A stretch of 34,995 nt of DNA from Acidobacteriota bacterium (GTDB lineage: Bacteria; Acidobacteriota; Terriglobia; Terriglobales; Acidobacteriaceae), in NCBI GenBank assembly GCA_021780415.1, contig JAJXYW010000283.1, positions 1-34,995 on the forward strand, in the 5' to 3' direction. Below the pieces are notes generated by a model, which was not told the origin of the DNA, did not search any database, and saw nothing but the letters and a program-made list of their open reading frames with translations. A program made the position numbers and the translations under genes. Position 1 is the stretch's first letter; each line of letters begins with the position of its first letter. This document shows positions 24,301 to 34,148 of this stretch, in pieces.

Positions 24301-25656
24301 CTAACGGGCGCTCGATTTGCGTTCGAGAAGGGTGACGGTTTCGAGGTGGAAGGTCTGGGGGAAGAGATCGACCAGGTGCAGCGCGCGGATGTTGTAGAGC
24401 GACTGGAGGGTGGTGAGGTCGCGGGCCAGGGTGGTGGGGTCGCAGGAGACATAGACCACGGAGGGAGCGGCGATGCGGAGCAGCAACTCGCAGGCTTCGG
24501 GGCCGACGCCGGCGCGCGGAGGGTCGAGCACGATGAGGTCGGGACGGTCGCGGTCGAGGACGGCGCGGCGGAGGAAGTCGAGCGTGGTGGCCTCGTGGAC
24601 GGTGGTGGCGGGGCCGTGTTTGGATAGAGCGGCGGCGAGGTCGGCGGCGGCGATGGGGTTGGCCTCGACGGCGGTGATCCGCGTGAAGGTGCGGGCGAGC
24701 ACGCGGGAGAAGAGGCCGACGCCAGCGTAGAGGTCCCAGGCGAGGCCGCCGGTGCGGGGACCATCGGCGTCGTTGCAGACGAGCTCGACGAGGGCTTCGA
24801 GCAGGAAGCGGTTGACCTGGAAGAAGCCGCCGCGGGTGATCCAGTAGGTCTCGTCGAGGACGCGATAGTTGAGGCCGGGGGCGCCGGACTCGGCGAGGGT
24901 GCGGCCGGTCGGGCCGGTGCGTGGGTCAAAGGCGGCGGCGGCGATGGCGGTGAGCAGCACGCCCTGCGGTGCGTAGGCTTGCAGGGCGATGGCCATGCGG
25001 TCGAAGCTGTTGACGATGGGCTTTGTGCGAGGTGCACAGAAGAGTGTGATCTGGACGCGCTTCATGGTGTGGTCGCAGAAGAGCTCGACCTCGGCGGCGG
25101 CGTTGAGCCAGTAGGCGGCGTCGCGGTCCTGATCGGCGGCGGCGAGCAGGGACTTGGCCGTGGACCAGAGCACGGGCGCGGCGATGAGGCAGGTGGTGAT
25201 GGGGAGAAAGTCGGTGGTGGCGTGGCGGTTGTAGCCGAGGCGGAGCGGGCCGGGGGAGTCGGTGCCGTTGGCGGTGCGGGCGATGCGCAGACGGATGCGG
25301 TTGCGGTAGCCCCAGGGTTCGGCGGAGTGGACGATGGGTTCGGGAGCGGCTTCGATGCCGGAGCGTGTGAGCATCTCGGCGAAGATGGACTGCTTGAGGC
25401 GAAGCTGCTCGGGGTAGTTGGCCATCTGGTAGTGGCAGCCGCCGCAGAGGCCGAAGTGAGGGCAGGATGCGGGCACGCGCTCGGGCGAAGGGGCGATGAC
25501 GCAGAGGAGTTGGGCTTCGTTGCTGGCGTTGGGAGGCGTGGCTTCGACGGTCTCGCCGGGCAGCGTGAAGGGAACCAGAACGGTCGCGCCGTGGGACGTG
25601 CGGGTCAGGCCGTTGCCGCTGTAGAGGATGCGGTCAATCTGCAGGGTTTCGCTCAT
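24301..25656 (-). CDS. TrmA/RlmD-family RNA (uracil-5-)-methyltransferase
   Basis: SAM-dependent methyltransferase making 5-methyluridine in tRNA or rRNA. The 451-residue protein starts with a TRAM domain (about 1-55). A four-cysteine Fe-S site follows: C65-x5-C71-x2-C74 (CPHFGLCGGC) and C156. The catalytic domain has GGFFQVNRFLLEALVELV, WDLYAGVGLFSRVLA (SAM loop), VLDPPRAGV and the nucleophile Cys405 in YVSCDPTTLARD, with FPQTFHLETV at the end. Target nucleotide (23S U747, U1939 or tRNA U54) cannot be assigned. Only 10 bp separate its start from the upstream gene. Confidence 0.93.
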   Translation of the reverse strand: MSETLQIDRILYSGNGLTRTSHGATVLVPFTLPGETVEATPPNASNEAQLLCVIAPSPERVPASCPHFGLCGGCHYQMANYPEQLRLKQSIFAEMLTRSGIEAAPEPIVHSAEPWGYRNRIRLRIARTANGTDSPGPLRLGYNRHATTDFLPITTCLIAAPVLWSTAKSLLAAADQDRDAAYWLNAAAEVELFCDHTMKRVQITLFCAPRTKPIVNSFDRMAIALQAYAPQGVLLTAIAAAAFDPRTGPTGRTLAESGAPGLNYRVLDETYWITRGGFFQVNRFLLEALVELVCNDADGPRTGGLAWDLYAGVGLFSRVLARTFTRITAVEANPIAAADLAAALSKHGPATTVHEATTLDFLRRAVLDRDRPDLIVLDPPRAGVGPEACELLLRIAAPSVVYVSCDPTTLARDLTTLQSLYNIRALHLVDLFPQTFHLETVTLLERKSSAR

Positions 25657-25666
25657 GCGTGGCTCA

Positions 25667-26416
25667 TCATACGTGGCTCATGTAGAACAGGCTGAGGCGT
25701 GGGAGAGCGCGGAGTTCGAGCAGGCGTTTGTGCAGGAACTGCTGCTGCACCTGGCGGAGTTGGACTGCGGACATCTTAGCGCGATAGGGAGCGAGCTCGT
25801 GATCGGCTTGAGCTTTGAGGCTGACGAGCTCTTGTTCAGTGGCGCTGGATTGGAGCGCGGCGAAGATCTTCTCTTCAAGGACGGTGAGCGTGCGATCGAG
25901 ATCGTCGAGCGCTGGCGGCGTGGGGCTGCGCATGGCGGCGCCGAGTTCGCGGAGGCGGGCGGACGTGATGGCGAGTGTAGTAGCCCACAGCTCAGAGGCG
26001 GGATGTGCGGCCCCCGAAGCTGTTTGGGCTTCGAGGGCCTTGGCGTTTTGGTCGAGGTAGGCGGCGACGCGCTCGGACTCGAAGCCGGACTCGCGGGGCT
26101 CGTGCGCGGTGGTGGGAGCGATGCCGGTGGAGGCTTCGACCATCTCTTCGGCGGATTGCATGACGGCCTGTGCACACCAGGCGAGGCCGTTGACCTTGCG
26201 CAGGCGGCCGCGGGCTTTGCTGGCGCGGGCGTCGTACTTGTCGAAGGCGGCGTCGATGCCGCGCAGCACGGCTTCGAGAGGGATGCCGGCCTCGCGCCAT
26301 GTCTCGATCAGCGCCCAGTCGAGCGTGTTGAGCAGCAGGATGGAGCCACGGCGGCGGCTGAAGCGCTCTTCGATCTCAGAGAAGTATTCGAAGTAATTCA
26401 TAGGAGCGGGGATCAT
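25667..26416 (-). CDS. Conserved hypothetical protein, mostly helical
   Basis: 249 residues from 26416, or 244 if translation begins at the second Met (26401, MNYFEYFSEIEERFSRRRG), which looks like the natural N terminus. No known catalytic motif. The N-terminal part, LLLNTLDWALIETWREAGIP followed by LEAVLRGIDAAFDKYDARAS, is a pattern I associate with an uncharacterised acidobacterial family (from memory). The rest is alpha-helical with coiled-coil character. It sits between coaX and the RNA methyltransferase on the same strand. The ATG at 26416 lies inside an inverted repeat. Confidence 0.8.
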   Translation of the reverse strand: MIPAPMNYFEYFSEIEERFSRRRGSILLLNTLDWALIETWREAGIPLEAVLRGIDAAFDKYDARASKARGRLRKVNGLAWCAQAVMQSAEEMVEASTGIAPTTAHEPRESGFESERVAAYLDQNAKALEAQTASGAAHPASELWATTLAITSARLRELGAAMRSPTPPALDDLDRTLTVLEEKIFAALQSSATEQELVSLKAQADHELAPYRAKMSAVQLRQVQQQFLHKRLLELRALPRLSLFYMSHV

Positions 26417-26462
26417 GGATCAGGGAACGGGATAAAAATGGCGGGCATTCAAATCCATGATC
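26411..26462. repeat. Perfect 10-bp inverted repeat between coaX and the hypothetical gene
   Basis: GATCATGGAT (26411-26420) and ATCCATGATC (26453-26462) are exact reverse complements separated by 32 bases. The structure begins 20 bases downstream of the coaX stop and covers the first possible start codon of the next gene. It may act as a terminator or translational control element; no T-run follows. Confidence 0.5.
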
Positions 26463-26482
26463 TGCATTCCCGAATCTCTGCG

Positions 26483-27283
26483 TTAGCGTCGGCGATGGCG
26501 GTCCTGGTTGCGCTCCCAGATGAGGCGCAGGCCGTTGAGAGTGAGGTTGTTGTCGACCTGCTGGATGTAGCGTGAGTCGGCGGCGATGAGCTGGGCGAGG
26601 CCGCCGGTGGCGATGGTTTTGGTCTCGGGTCCGAGTTCGGCGATCATCCGCTCGAGGATGCCATCGATCTGGCCGATGGCGCCGTAGTACAGGCCGATCT
26701 GGATGTTGTCTGTGGTGGAGGTGCCGATGATCTTGGCGGGCTTCTTGATCTCGACGCGAGTGAGGCGGGCGGCGCGGGCGAAGAGAGCGTCGGCGGAGAT
26801 GCCGATGCCGGGAGCGATGGCGCCGCCGAGGAACTCGCCTTTGGCGGAGACGACGTCGAAGGTCGTGGCTGTGCCCATGTCGACGATGATGGCGGGACCA
26901 CCAAGCTGGTCGAAGGCAGCGACGCAGTTGACGATTCTATCCGCGCCGACCTCGCTGGGGTTGTCGGTCAGGACGGGGATGCCGGTCTTGACGCCGGGTT
27001 CGACGAAGAGCGGGCGGGTGTGGAAGTAGGCCTCGCAGAGGGAGCGGATGGCGGCGTCAAGAGGCGGAACGACCGAGGAGACGGCAACGCCGGTGACGAT
27101 CTCGGGCTTGATGCCGCGCATGCTGAAGAGCGCTTGAAAGAGCACGCCGAGTTCGTCGGCGGTCTGCTTGTGCGGCGTGGTCACGCGCCAGTCGGCGACC
27201 ATGCGTGCGGGTTCGGTGCCGGTTGCGGGCGCGAAGAGACAAAATACCGTGTTGGAGTTGCCGACGTCGAGTGCCAGTAGCAT
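26483..27283 (-). CDS. coaX: Type III pantothenate kinase
   Basis: Phosphorylates pantothenate with ATP, the first step of coenzyme A synthesis; type III enzymes are insensitive to CoA. From ATG 27283 the protein is 266 residues, the normal length, beginning with the phosphate loop LLALDVGNSNTVFCLF. Other family segments are ADWRVTTPHKQTADE, GADRIVNCVAAFDQLGGPAIIVDMGTATTFD, LGGAIAPGIGIS and ATGGLAQLI. An in-frame ATG at 27328 would add 15 residues and is possible, but it disrupts the usual N terminus. The gene follows birA by a short gap, a common arrangement. Confidence 0.95.
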   Translation of the reverse strand: MLLALDVGNSNTVFCLFAPATGTEPARMVADWRVTTPHKQTADELGVLFQALFSMRGIKPEIVTGVAVSSVVPPLDAAIRSLCEAYFHTRPLFVEPGVKTGIPVLTDNPSEVGADRIVNCVAAFDQLGGPAIIVDMGTATTFDVVSAKGEFLGGAIAPGIGISADALFARAARLTRVEIKKPAKIIGTSTTDNIQIGLYYGAIGQIDGILERMIAELGPETKTIATGGLAQLIAADSRYIQQVDNNLTLNGLRLIWERNQDRHRRR

Positions 27284-27341
27284 TTGGTTAGGCTTAATGA
27301 TTCTTGCTGCGTGGATTTGTGGGGCCATTGAGGCCCGGTGA

Positions 27342-28175
27342 TCAGTGTACAGGGGTGGGCCAGGTGGCCTCGCGGACGCCGCCGGAGAGGACGGTGCGCT
27401 GGGTGCCGTCGTTGGCGTTGACCAGCAGGTAGCCGCGCGGGTCGAGGCCGGCGGTGATGCCGGTGTAGCCGCCCTGTTCGGGCACGTGGACGCGCTTGCC
27501 GCGTACCCAGGTGGAGGCTGCGGTGAAGCGGGCGAGCAGGTCCGGATCATGGGCTTCGAGTTGGGTGAGTTCGAGGTCGAGCGCGCGGAGGATGGCGATC
27601 AGCAGCGCGTTGCGGCTCTGCGGCTGGCCGGTGGCGAGGCGCAGCGATGTGGCGATGGGCGCCAGCTCCGGTGGAAAGCTTTCATGGTTGATGTTGAGGC
27701 CGATGCCGATGACGGCGTAACGCAGCATCGCGTCTTCGCCGGGATTGACGGAGGCTTCCACGAGGATGCCGCCTACCTTCCTGCCGGAGCCGTCGGGTTG
27801 CGGAAGCAGCAGGTCGTTGGGCCAGCGGATGTCGATGGTGAGGCCGGTGGTGGTCTTGATCGCCGACTGCACGGCGAGGGCGGTGGCGAGCGAGATCCAG
27901 AGGGCTTCGCGAAGACGCAGCGCCGGCTTGGCGAGGACGCTGAGATAGAGGCCATCGCCGGGTGCGGAGTGCCACGCGTGACCGCCACGGCCACGGCCTA
28001 CGGTCTGCTCGTCGGCGAGGTAGACGGCACCCTCGGGCGCACCGTTGGCGGCCGCCTCGAAGAGCAGGGTGTTGGTGGACTCTGCTGTAGGAAAGTGGTG
28101 CAGGCGTGCGGGAAACCGGGTGCCGACCAGTGCGGCGCGAAGCTCGGTGGGGTTCAGTGGTTCGAAGGAACGCAT
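27342..28175 (-). CDS. birA: Biotin--[acetyl-CoA-carboxylase] ligase, class I (no HTH)
   Basis: Activates biotin to biotinyl-AMP and attaches it to the carrier protein of acetyl-CoA carboxylase. The 277-residue protein has the biotin-loop motif GRGRGG (60-65) followed by HAWHS, IRWPNDLLL (117-124) and RKVGGILVE with Lys133. The C-terminal SH3-like domain is present (VRGKRVHVPEQGGYTGITAGLD...). The N-terminal DNA-binding domain of E. coli BirA is absent, so it should not act as a repressor. It lies upstream of coaX in the same direction, suggesting a cofactor mini-operon. Confidence 0.95.
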   Translation of the reverse strand: MRSFEPLNPTELRAALVGTRFPARLHHFPTAESTNTLLFEAAANGAPEGAVYLADEQTVGRGRGGHAWHSAPGDGLYLSVLAKPALRLREALWISLATALAVQSAIKTTTGLTIDIRWPNDLLLPQPDGSGRKVGGILVEASVNPGEDAMLRYAVIGIGLNINHESFPPELAPIATSLRLATGQPQSRNALLIAILRALDLELTQLEAHDPDLLARFTAASTWVRGKRVHVPEQGGYTGITAGLDPRGYLLVNANDGTQRTVLSGGVREATWPTPVH

Positions 28176-28206
28176 GGTTCCATCTTAACTCCCTGCGGGC
28201 TGCGCA

Positions 28207-28416
28207 CTAGCTGTCGCGGCGGTAGAGCAGGTTGCGCATGGCGGCGCGGCGAGCTGCGTTGGCCTCGCGGTCGGTGGTGGCGGCAGGGTGCTGGGCGATG
28301 AGTTCCGAGGCCTCGGGCGTGGAGCAGGAGGGGCAGCGGTTGGCGTAGCCGGGCTTGTCGGGCTTCAGTTCAAACTCCTCTTCGCAGATGATGCAGGTTT
28401 TGATGGGGAAGGGCAT
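28207..28416 (-). CDS. Small zinc-ribbon protein
   Basis: 69 residues from ATG 28416, with four cysteines in two pairs: C8-x2-C11 and C28-x2-C31, the arrangement of a zinc ribbon. The C-terminal half (DREANAARRAAMRNLLYRRD) is a basic helix. GGAG lies about 9 bases before the ATG on the minus strand; a longer start at 28443 has no such site. Function is unknown; it could bind nucleic acid or protein. It is located between valS and birA on the same strand. Confidence 0.75.
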   Translation of the reverse strand: MPFPIKTCIICEEEFELKPDKPGYANRCPSCSTPEASELIAQHPAATTDREANAARRAAMRNLLYRRDS

Positions 28417-28474
28417 GGGCTGGACTCCGTGATGCGGCTGCAATTAAAGACGCGTTGCAGTGGTTTTTGGGTGC

Positions 28475-31240
<2,766 letters not shown>

Positions 31241-31276
31241 AAGTCTTAAGGGTAGCAGGAAGGCAGAGGGTAAGGA

Positions 31277-31355
31277 GTAGAGAGCAAGGAGTAAAGAAAA
31301 GCGAAAACGGGAGCAGCCGAAGCCGCTCCCGTCGTCACTACTCCTTCTCCTCTAC
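31277..31355 (-). terminator. UUCG-loop intrinsic terminator of the bamD-like gene, nested in a longer inverted repeat
   Basis: Read on the minus strand, ACGGGAGCGGC pairs with GCTGCTCCCGT (one G-U) around a TTCG loop (31307-31332) and is followed by TTTTCGCTTTT. This is a textbook intrinsic terminator downstream of the bamD-like stop at 31365. Outside it, plus-strand GTAGAGAGCAAGGAGTA (31277-31293) and TACTCCTTCTCCTCTAC (31339-31355) are complementary at 14 of 17 positions, extending the possible hairpin. Confidence 0.85.
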
Positions 31356-31364
31356 GAACTGTCT

Positions 31365-33239
31365 CTAGAAGGGATTCAGCTTGCCGAGGCCCTTCTTGGG
31401 CTTCTTCTTGCTGGAGCTCTCGTCGTTCGAGTCGACCTTGGGCGCCTTGACCTTCGCCTTCTTGCCGTTGGCCCCGATCGGAGCGATCTGGGCGGCGGGT
31501 GTGGCGTGGCCTTCGACGTCGTTGATCTGGTCGGGGGCCGCAGCGGGCTTCTCGACCGGAGGCAGCGCCGTGCTGGCCTTCTTAGGCATGGGCAGGCCGT
31601 AGTTGGGGTCCTGAGCGCCAGTAGCGGCAGGCCGGTCGCTGGCGCCGGTTCCAGTGGCAGGTGCGCTGCCGTCTGCGCCGGGCGTCAGCACCTCAACGCC
31701 CATGCCGGTGCTGGAGTTGCCCTCAGTGGAACTTGTCGCGGGCTCGACGACGGTGACGGTCTTCGACGAGTCGTCTGCGGTTGAGGTACCGTCGGCCGGA
31801 ACGTCTTCAAGCGACGGCGGAGCGGCGGCGGCCGGGGTATCGGTGGCGGCAGCGGAGGCGTCCGCATCGCTGGACCCGGCAGCGCTGGGCTGAGCTGCGG
31901 GACGCGTCTTCGCCAGATTCGGATTGAAGGCATCGCGGTACTCGGCCATCAACTCCTTCACGACGTTGGGTGCGACGGTCGGCGGCGGATCCTGCAGGGT
32001 GGGCAGGCCCATCCGCGCGGCGGTAACGGTGTCCGGAGTGTGCAGGAAGAGCAGCTCAATGCGCTTCTGCAGGTTGTACTGCGCGCGGCTGTTCTCCAGT
32101 TCCTCGCTGGAGGCGGCCTGCTCCTTGGTCGGCGTGGGGATGGGCAGGTTCATGCCGGTGAGGCGCTCTTTGGCGTCCTCCACGTGGGGTGCGGCGGAGT
32201 GATAGATTACAACCCTGCGATAATTTTCGGCGGCCTTGCCGTCATAGTCCTCGAGCAGCCTCGCCTTGGCGCCCTCAGGCACGCAGCGAACCTCGGGCGC
32301 GAGCTTCTTGGAGCAGACGGTCTGAGTACGCACCACGGCGGCCTCTGCCTCGTAGGCGTCGCCAATGCCGATCAGCACGTCATCCATATGGCTGTAGAGC
32401 GGGTAGGTGTCGACCACGGTCTGGTAGCGTGCAATGGCGGCCGGCCAGTTGGCGTGCGTGGCATAGAAGTCGCCGAGCTCGGCTTCGCGGTCGGCCAGAA
32501 CCTCCTGCACCTCGCGCAGCTTCTGGCGCGCGTCGTCGAGGATCGGCTTAGGCGCGTCAGGATACTGCTTCAACATGGTGCGATACTCTTCCTCGGCGTG
32601 CGTCGCCTTGGCGTAGTCGCGGTCCGGAACGTCCATCTGCTTGAAGTAGATATCGCCAATGCGGAGCTGGGCTTCGGCGGCTTCGGGGACGTTGGGGAAG
32701 AAGGTGATGAAGTCGCGGTACTCCTGTTCGGCCTCGGTGAGCGCGGCGGTGCCGCCCTCGCGGTACCAGGCGTCGGCGACGGCGAGCTTGGCGCGCATCA
32801 TGTACTGCGAGTCGGGATAGGTGTCGAGCAGAGTCTGGAGGTCAAGCCGGCCAATGTCGTAGTGGCCGGTGGCGATCTGCGCCATCGCCTTGTCATACAG
32901 TTGCTTGTCCGGCAACTGCTGATCCTTGCCGACCAGCGGGTTGTACTTGGCCTGCTTCTTGATCTCCTTCTTGGAGTCCTTGGTGACCTGGATGCGATCT
33001 TCCTTGGCCACCTTGGCATGCTTCTTCTTGCCGGCGGGCGTGTTGCTCAGAGTCGCATCCGCCTTCGCCGGGGCTGCGCTGGCGGGCGCGGTCTGGGCTG
33101 CTGGCGGTGTGGCCGGCGATGCGGGAGAGGGGTCCTGCGCGTTCAGCGCGACGGCTCCAGCCAGTAGTGCGGCGACCGCGAGGCCGACCAGAACACTGGT
33201 CCGATTACTGGGGAAAAAACTCCGAATCTTCATGCGCAT
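31365..33239 (-). CDS. BamD-like TPR protein with long low-complexity C-terminal tail
   Basis: From ATG 33239 (GGAG 6 bases upstream) the product is about 624 residues. A signal peptide precedes a likely cleavage after LNA34, with no lipobox Cys. After an Ala/Pro/Lys-rich linker, residues about 85-290 form a BamD/YfiO-type TPR domain: LYDKAMAQI, LLDTYPDSQYMMRAKLAVADAWYREGG, EYRDFITFFPNVPEAAEAQLRIGD, EEEYRTMLKQYPDA. About 300 further residues are low complexity (Ala, Ser, Thr, Asp, Pro), ending in KKKPKKGLGKLNPF. E. coli BamD is a 245-residue lipoprotein, so both the missing lipid anchor and the tail are unusual. An outer-membrane assembly role is inferred from the TPR domain only. Confidence 0.85.
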   Translation of the reverse strand: MRMKIRSFFPSNRTSVLVGLAVAALLAGAVALNAQDPSPASPATPPAAQTAPASAAPAKADATLSNTPAGKKKHAKVAKEDRIQVTKDSKKEIKKQAKYNPLVGKDQQLPDKQLYDKAMAQIATGHYDIGRLDLQTLLDTYPDSQYMMRAKLAVADAWYREGGTAALTEAEQEYRDFITFFPNVPEAAEAQLRIGDIYFKQMDVPDRDYAKATHAEEEYRTMLKQYPDAPKPILDDARQKLREVQEVLADREAELGDFYATHANWPAAIARYQTVVDTYPLYSHMDDVLIGIGDAYEAEAAVVRTQTVCSKKLAPEVRCVPEGAKARLLEDYDGKAAENYRRVVIYHSAAPHVEDAKERLTGMNLPIPTPTKEQAASSEELENSRAQYNLQKRIELLFLHTPDTVTAARMGLPTLQDPPPTVAPNVVKELMAEYRDAFNPNLAKTRPAAQPSAAGSSDADASAAATDTPAAAAPPSLEDVPADGTSTADDSSKTVTVVEPATSSTEGNSSTGMGVEVLTPGADGSAPATGTGASDRPAATGAQDPNYGLPMPKKASTALPPVEKPAAAPDQINDVEGHATPAAQIAPIGANGKKAKVKAPKVDSNDESSSKKKPKKGLGKLNPF

Positions 33240-33243
33240 CCAA

Positions 33244-33332
33244 AACTCCATCTGCTCTGCGGCGAGGCCGCGAACTCCATCTGCTGTGCGGCGGTGACCG
33301 CCAACTCCATCTTCCCTGCGGCGGCGTCACGA
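33244..33332. repeat. Three tandem ~30-bp repeats over the start of the bamD-like gene
   Basis: Units start with AACTCCATCT at 33244, 33273 and 33303 and continue with a TGCGGCG-containing segment; spacings are 29 and 30 bp. On the minus (coding) strand each unit supplies ATGGAGTT, and the last one provides the GGAG ribosome-binding site for the ATG at 33239. An ATTCTA at 33342-33347 (TAGAAT on the minus strand) is a possible -10 upstream of the array. Confidence 0.75.
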
Positions 33333-33425
33333 GCAACTTCTATTCTATCTGGCCAAGGCCAATGACCGCATCCGAGGGGGTGGTTTCTTCCAACCGGCCT
33401 GCTTGCGTCCGTAGCTTCGTGCGCG

Positions 33426-34097
33426 TTAGCCGGCGGCGCGGGCCACGCGCAGAAACTCGCGGGCATTTTCTTCGGTCTTCTGAGGTTGCCCCGGCGCAAA
33501 GATGGCAGAGCCAGCCACCAACATATCCGCTCCTGCTTCGACGACGGAGGCCACCGTATCGTGAGCAACGCCGCCATCGACCTCAATGCGGAAGTTCAGG
33601 CCAAGCTCGTGGCGCAGCCGCCGCAGGTGCGCGATGCGAGCGAGCGAGCTGGGGAGAAACTTCTGCCCGCCAAAGCCCGGATTGACGCTCATTACCAGCA
33701 CATGATGCACCATCGAAAGGACTTCCGAGAGAGCTTCGACCGGCGTTGCGGGGTTCAGCACCACGCCGGCCAGCATGCCGTGGTCGGCGATGAGTTGCAG
33801 CGTGCGGTTGAGGTGGCGGCAGACTTCGACGTGGACCGAGACCATGTCGGCACCGGCCTCTGCGAAGGCCTGGATGTACTCGTCGGGGTTCTCGATCATC
33901 AGGTGGCAGTCCAGCGGCAGCCGGGTGACGGGCCGGATGGCCTTGACGACCGGCGGCCCGAAGGTGATGTTGGGAACAAAGTGGCCGTCCATCACGTCCA
34001 CGTGGACGATGGTGCCGCCGCCGCGCTCGGCCGTGGCAATCTCGTCGGCGAGATGCGCGAAGTCCGCGGCGAGAATCGAAAAGGCTAGTTCTATCAC
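33426..34097 (-). CDS. rpe: Ribulose-phosphate 3-epimerase
   Basis: Interconverts ribulose-5-phosphate and xylulose-5-phosphate in the pentose phosphate pathway. The 223-residue TIM-barrel protein has the family signatures: AFSILAADFAHL, HVDVMDGHFVPNITFGP (metal-binding His and catalytic Asp), DCHLMIENPDEYI, VMSVNPGFGGQKFLPSSL and IEVDGGVAHDTV with the second catalytic Asp. It is 13 kb away from, and on the opposite strand to, the tkt-rpiA-gnd-zwf-pgl block it serves. Its stop is 186 bp upstream of the bamD-like start. Confidence 0.97.
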   Translation of the reverse strand: MIELAFSILAADFAHLADEIATAERGGGTIVHVDVMDGHFVPNITFGPPVVKAIRPVTRLPLDCHLMIENPDEYIQAFAEAGADMVSVHVEVCRHLNRTLQLIADHGMLAGVVLNPATPVEALSEVLSMVHHVLVMSVNPGFGGQKFLPSSLARIAHLRRLRHELGLNFRIEVDGGVAHDTVASVVEAGADMLVAGSAIFAPGQPQKTEENAREFLRVARAAG

Positions 34098-34148
34098 TGT
34101 GCTGTCCTTCGCTGTCGAATTGACTCAAGTTTAGCAGCGCGCGGAGGG

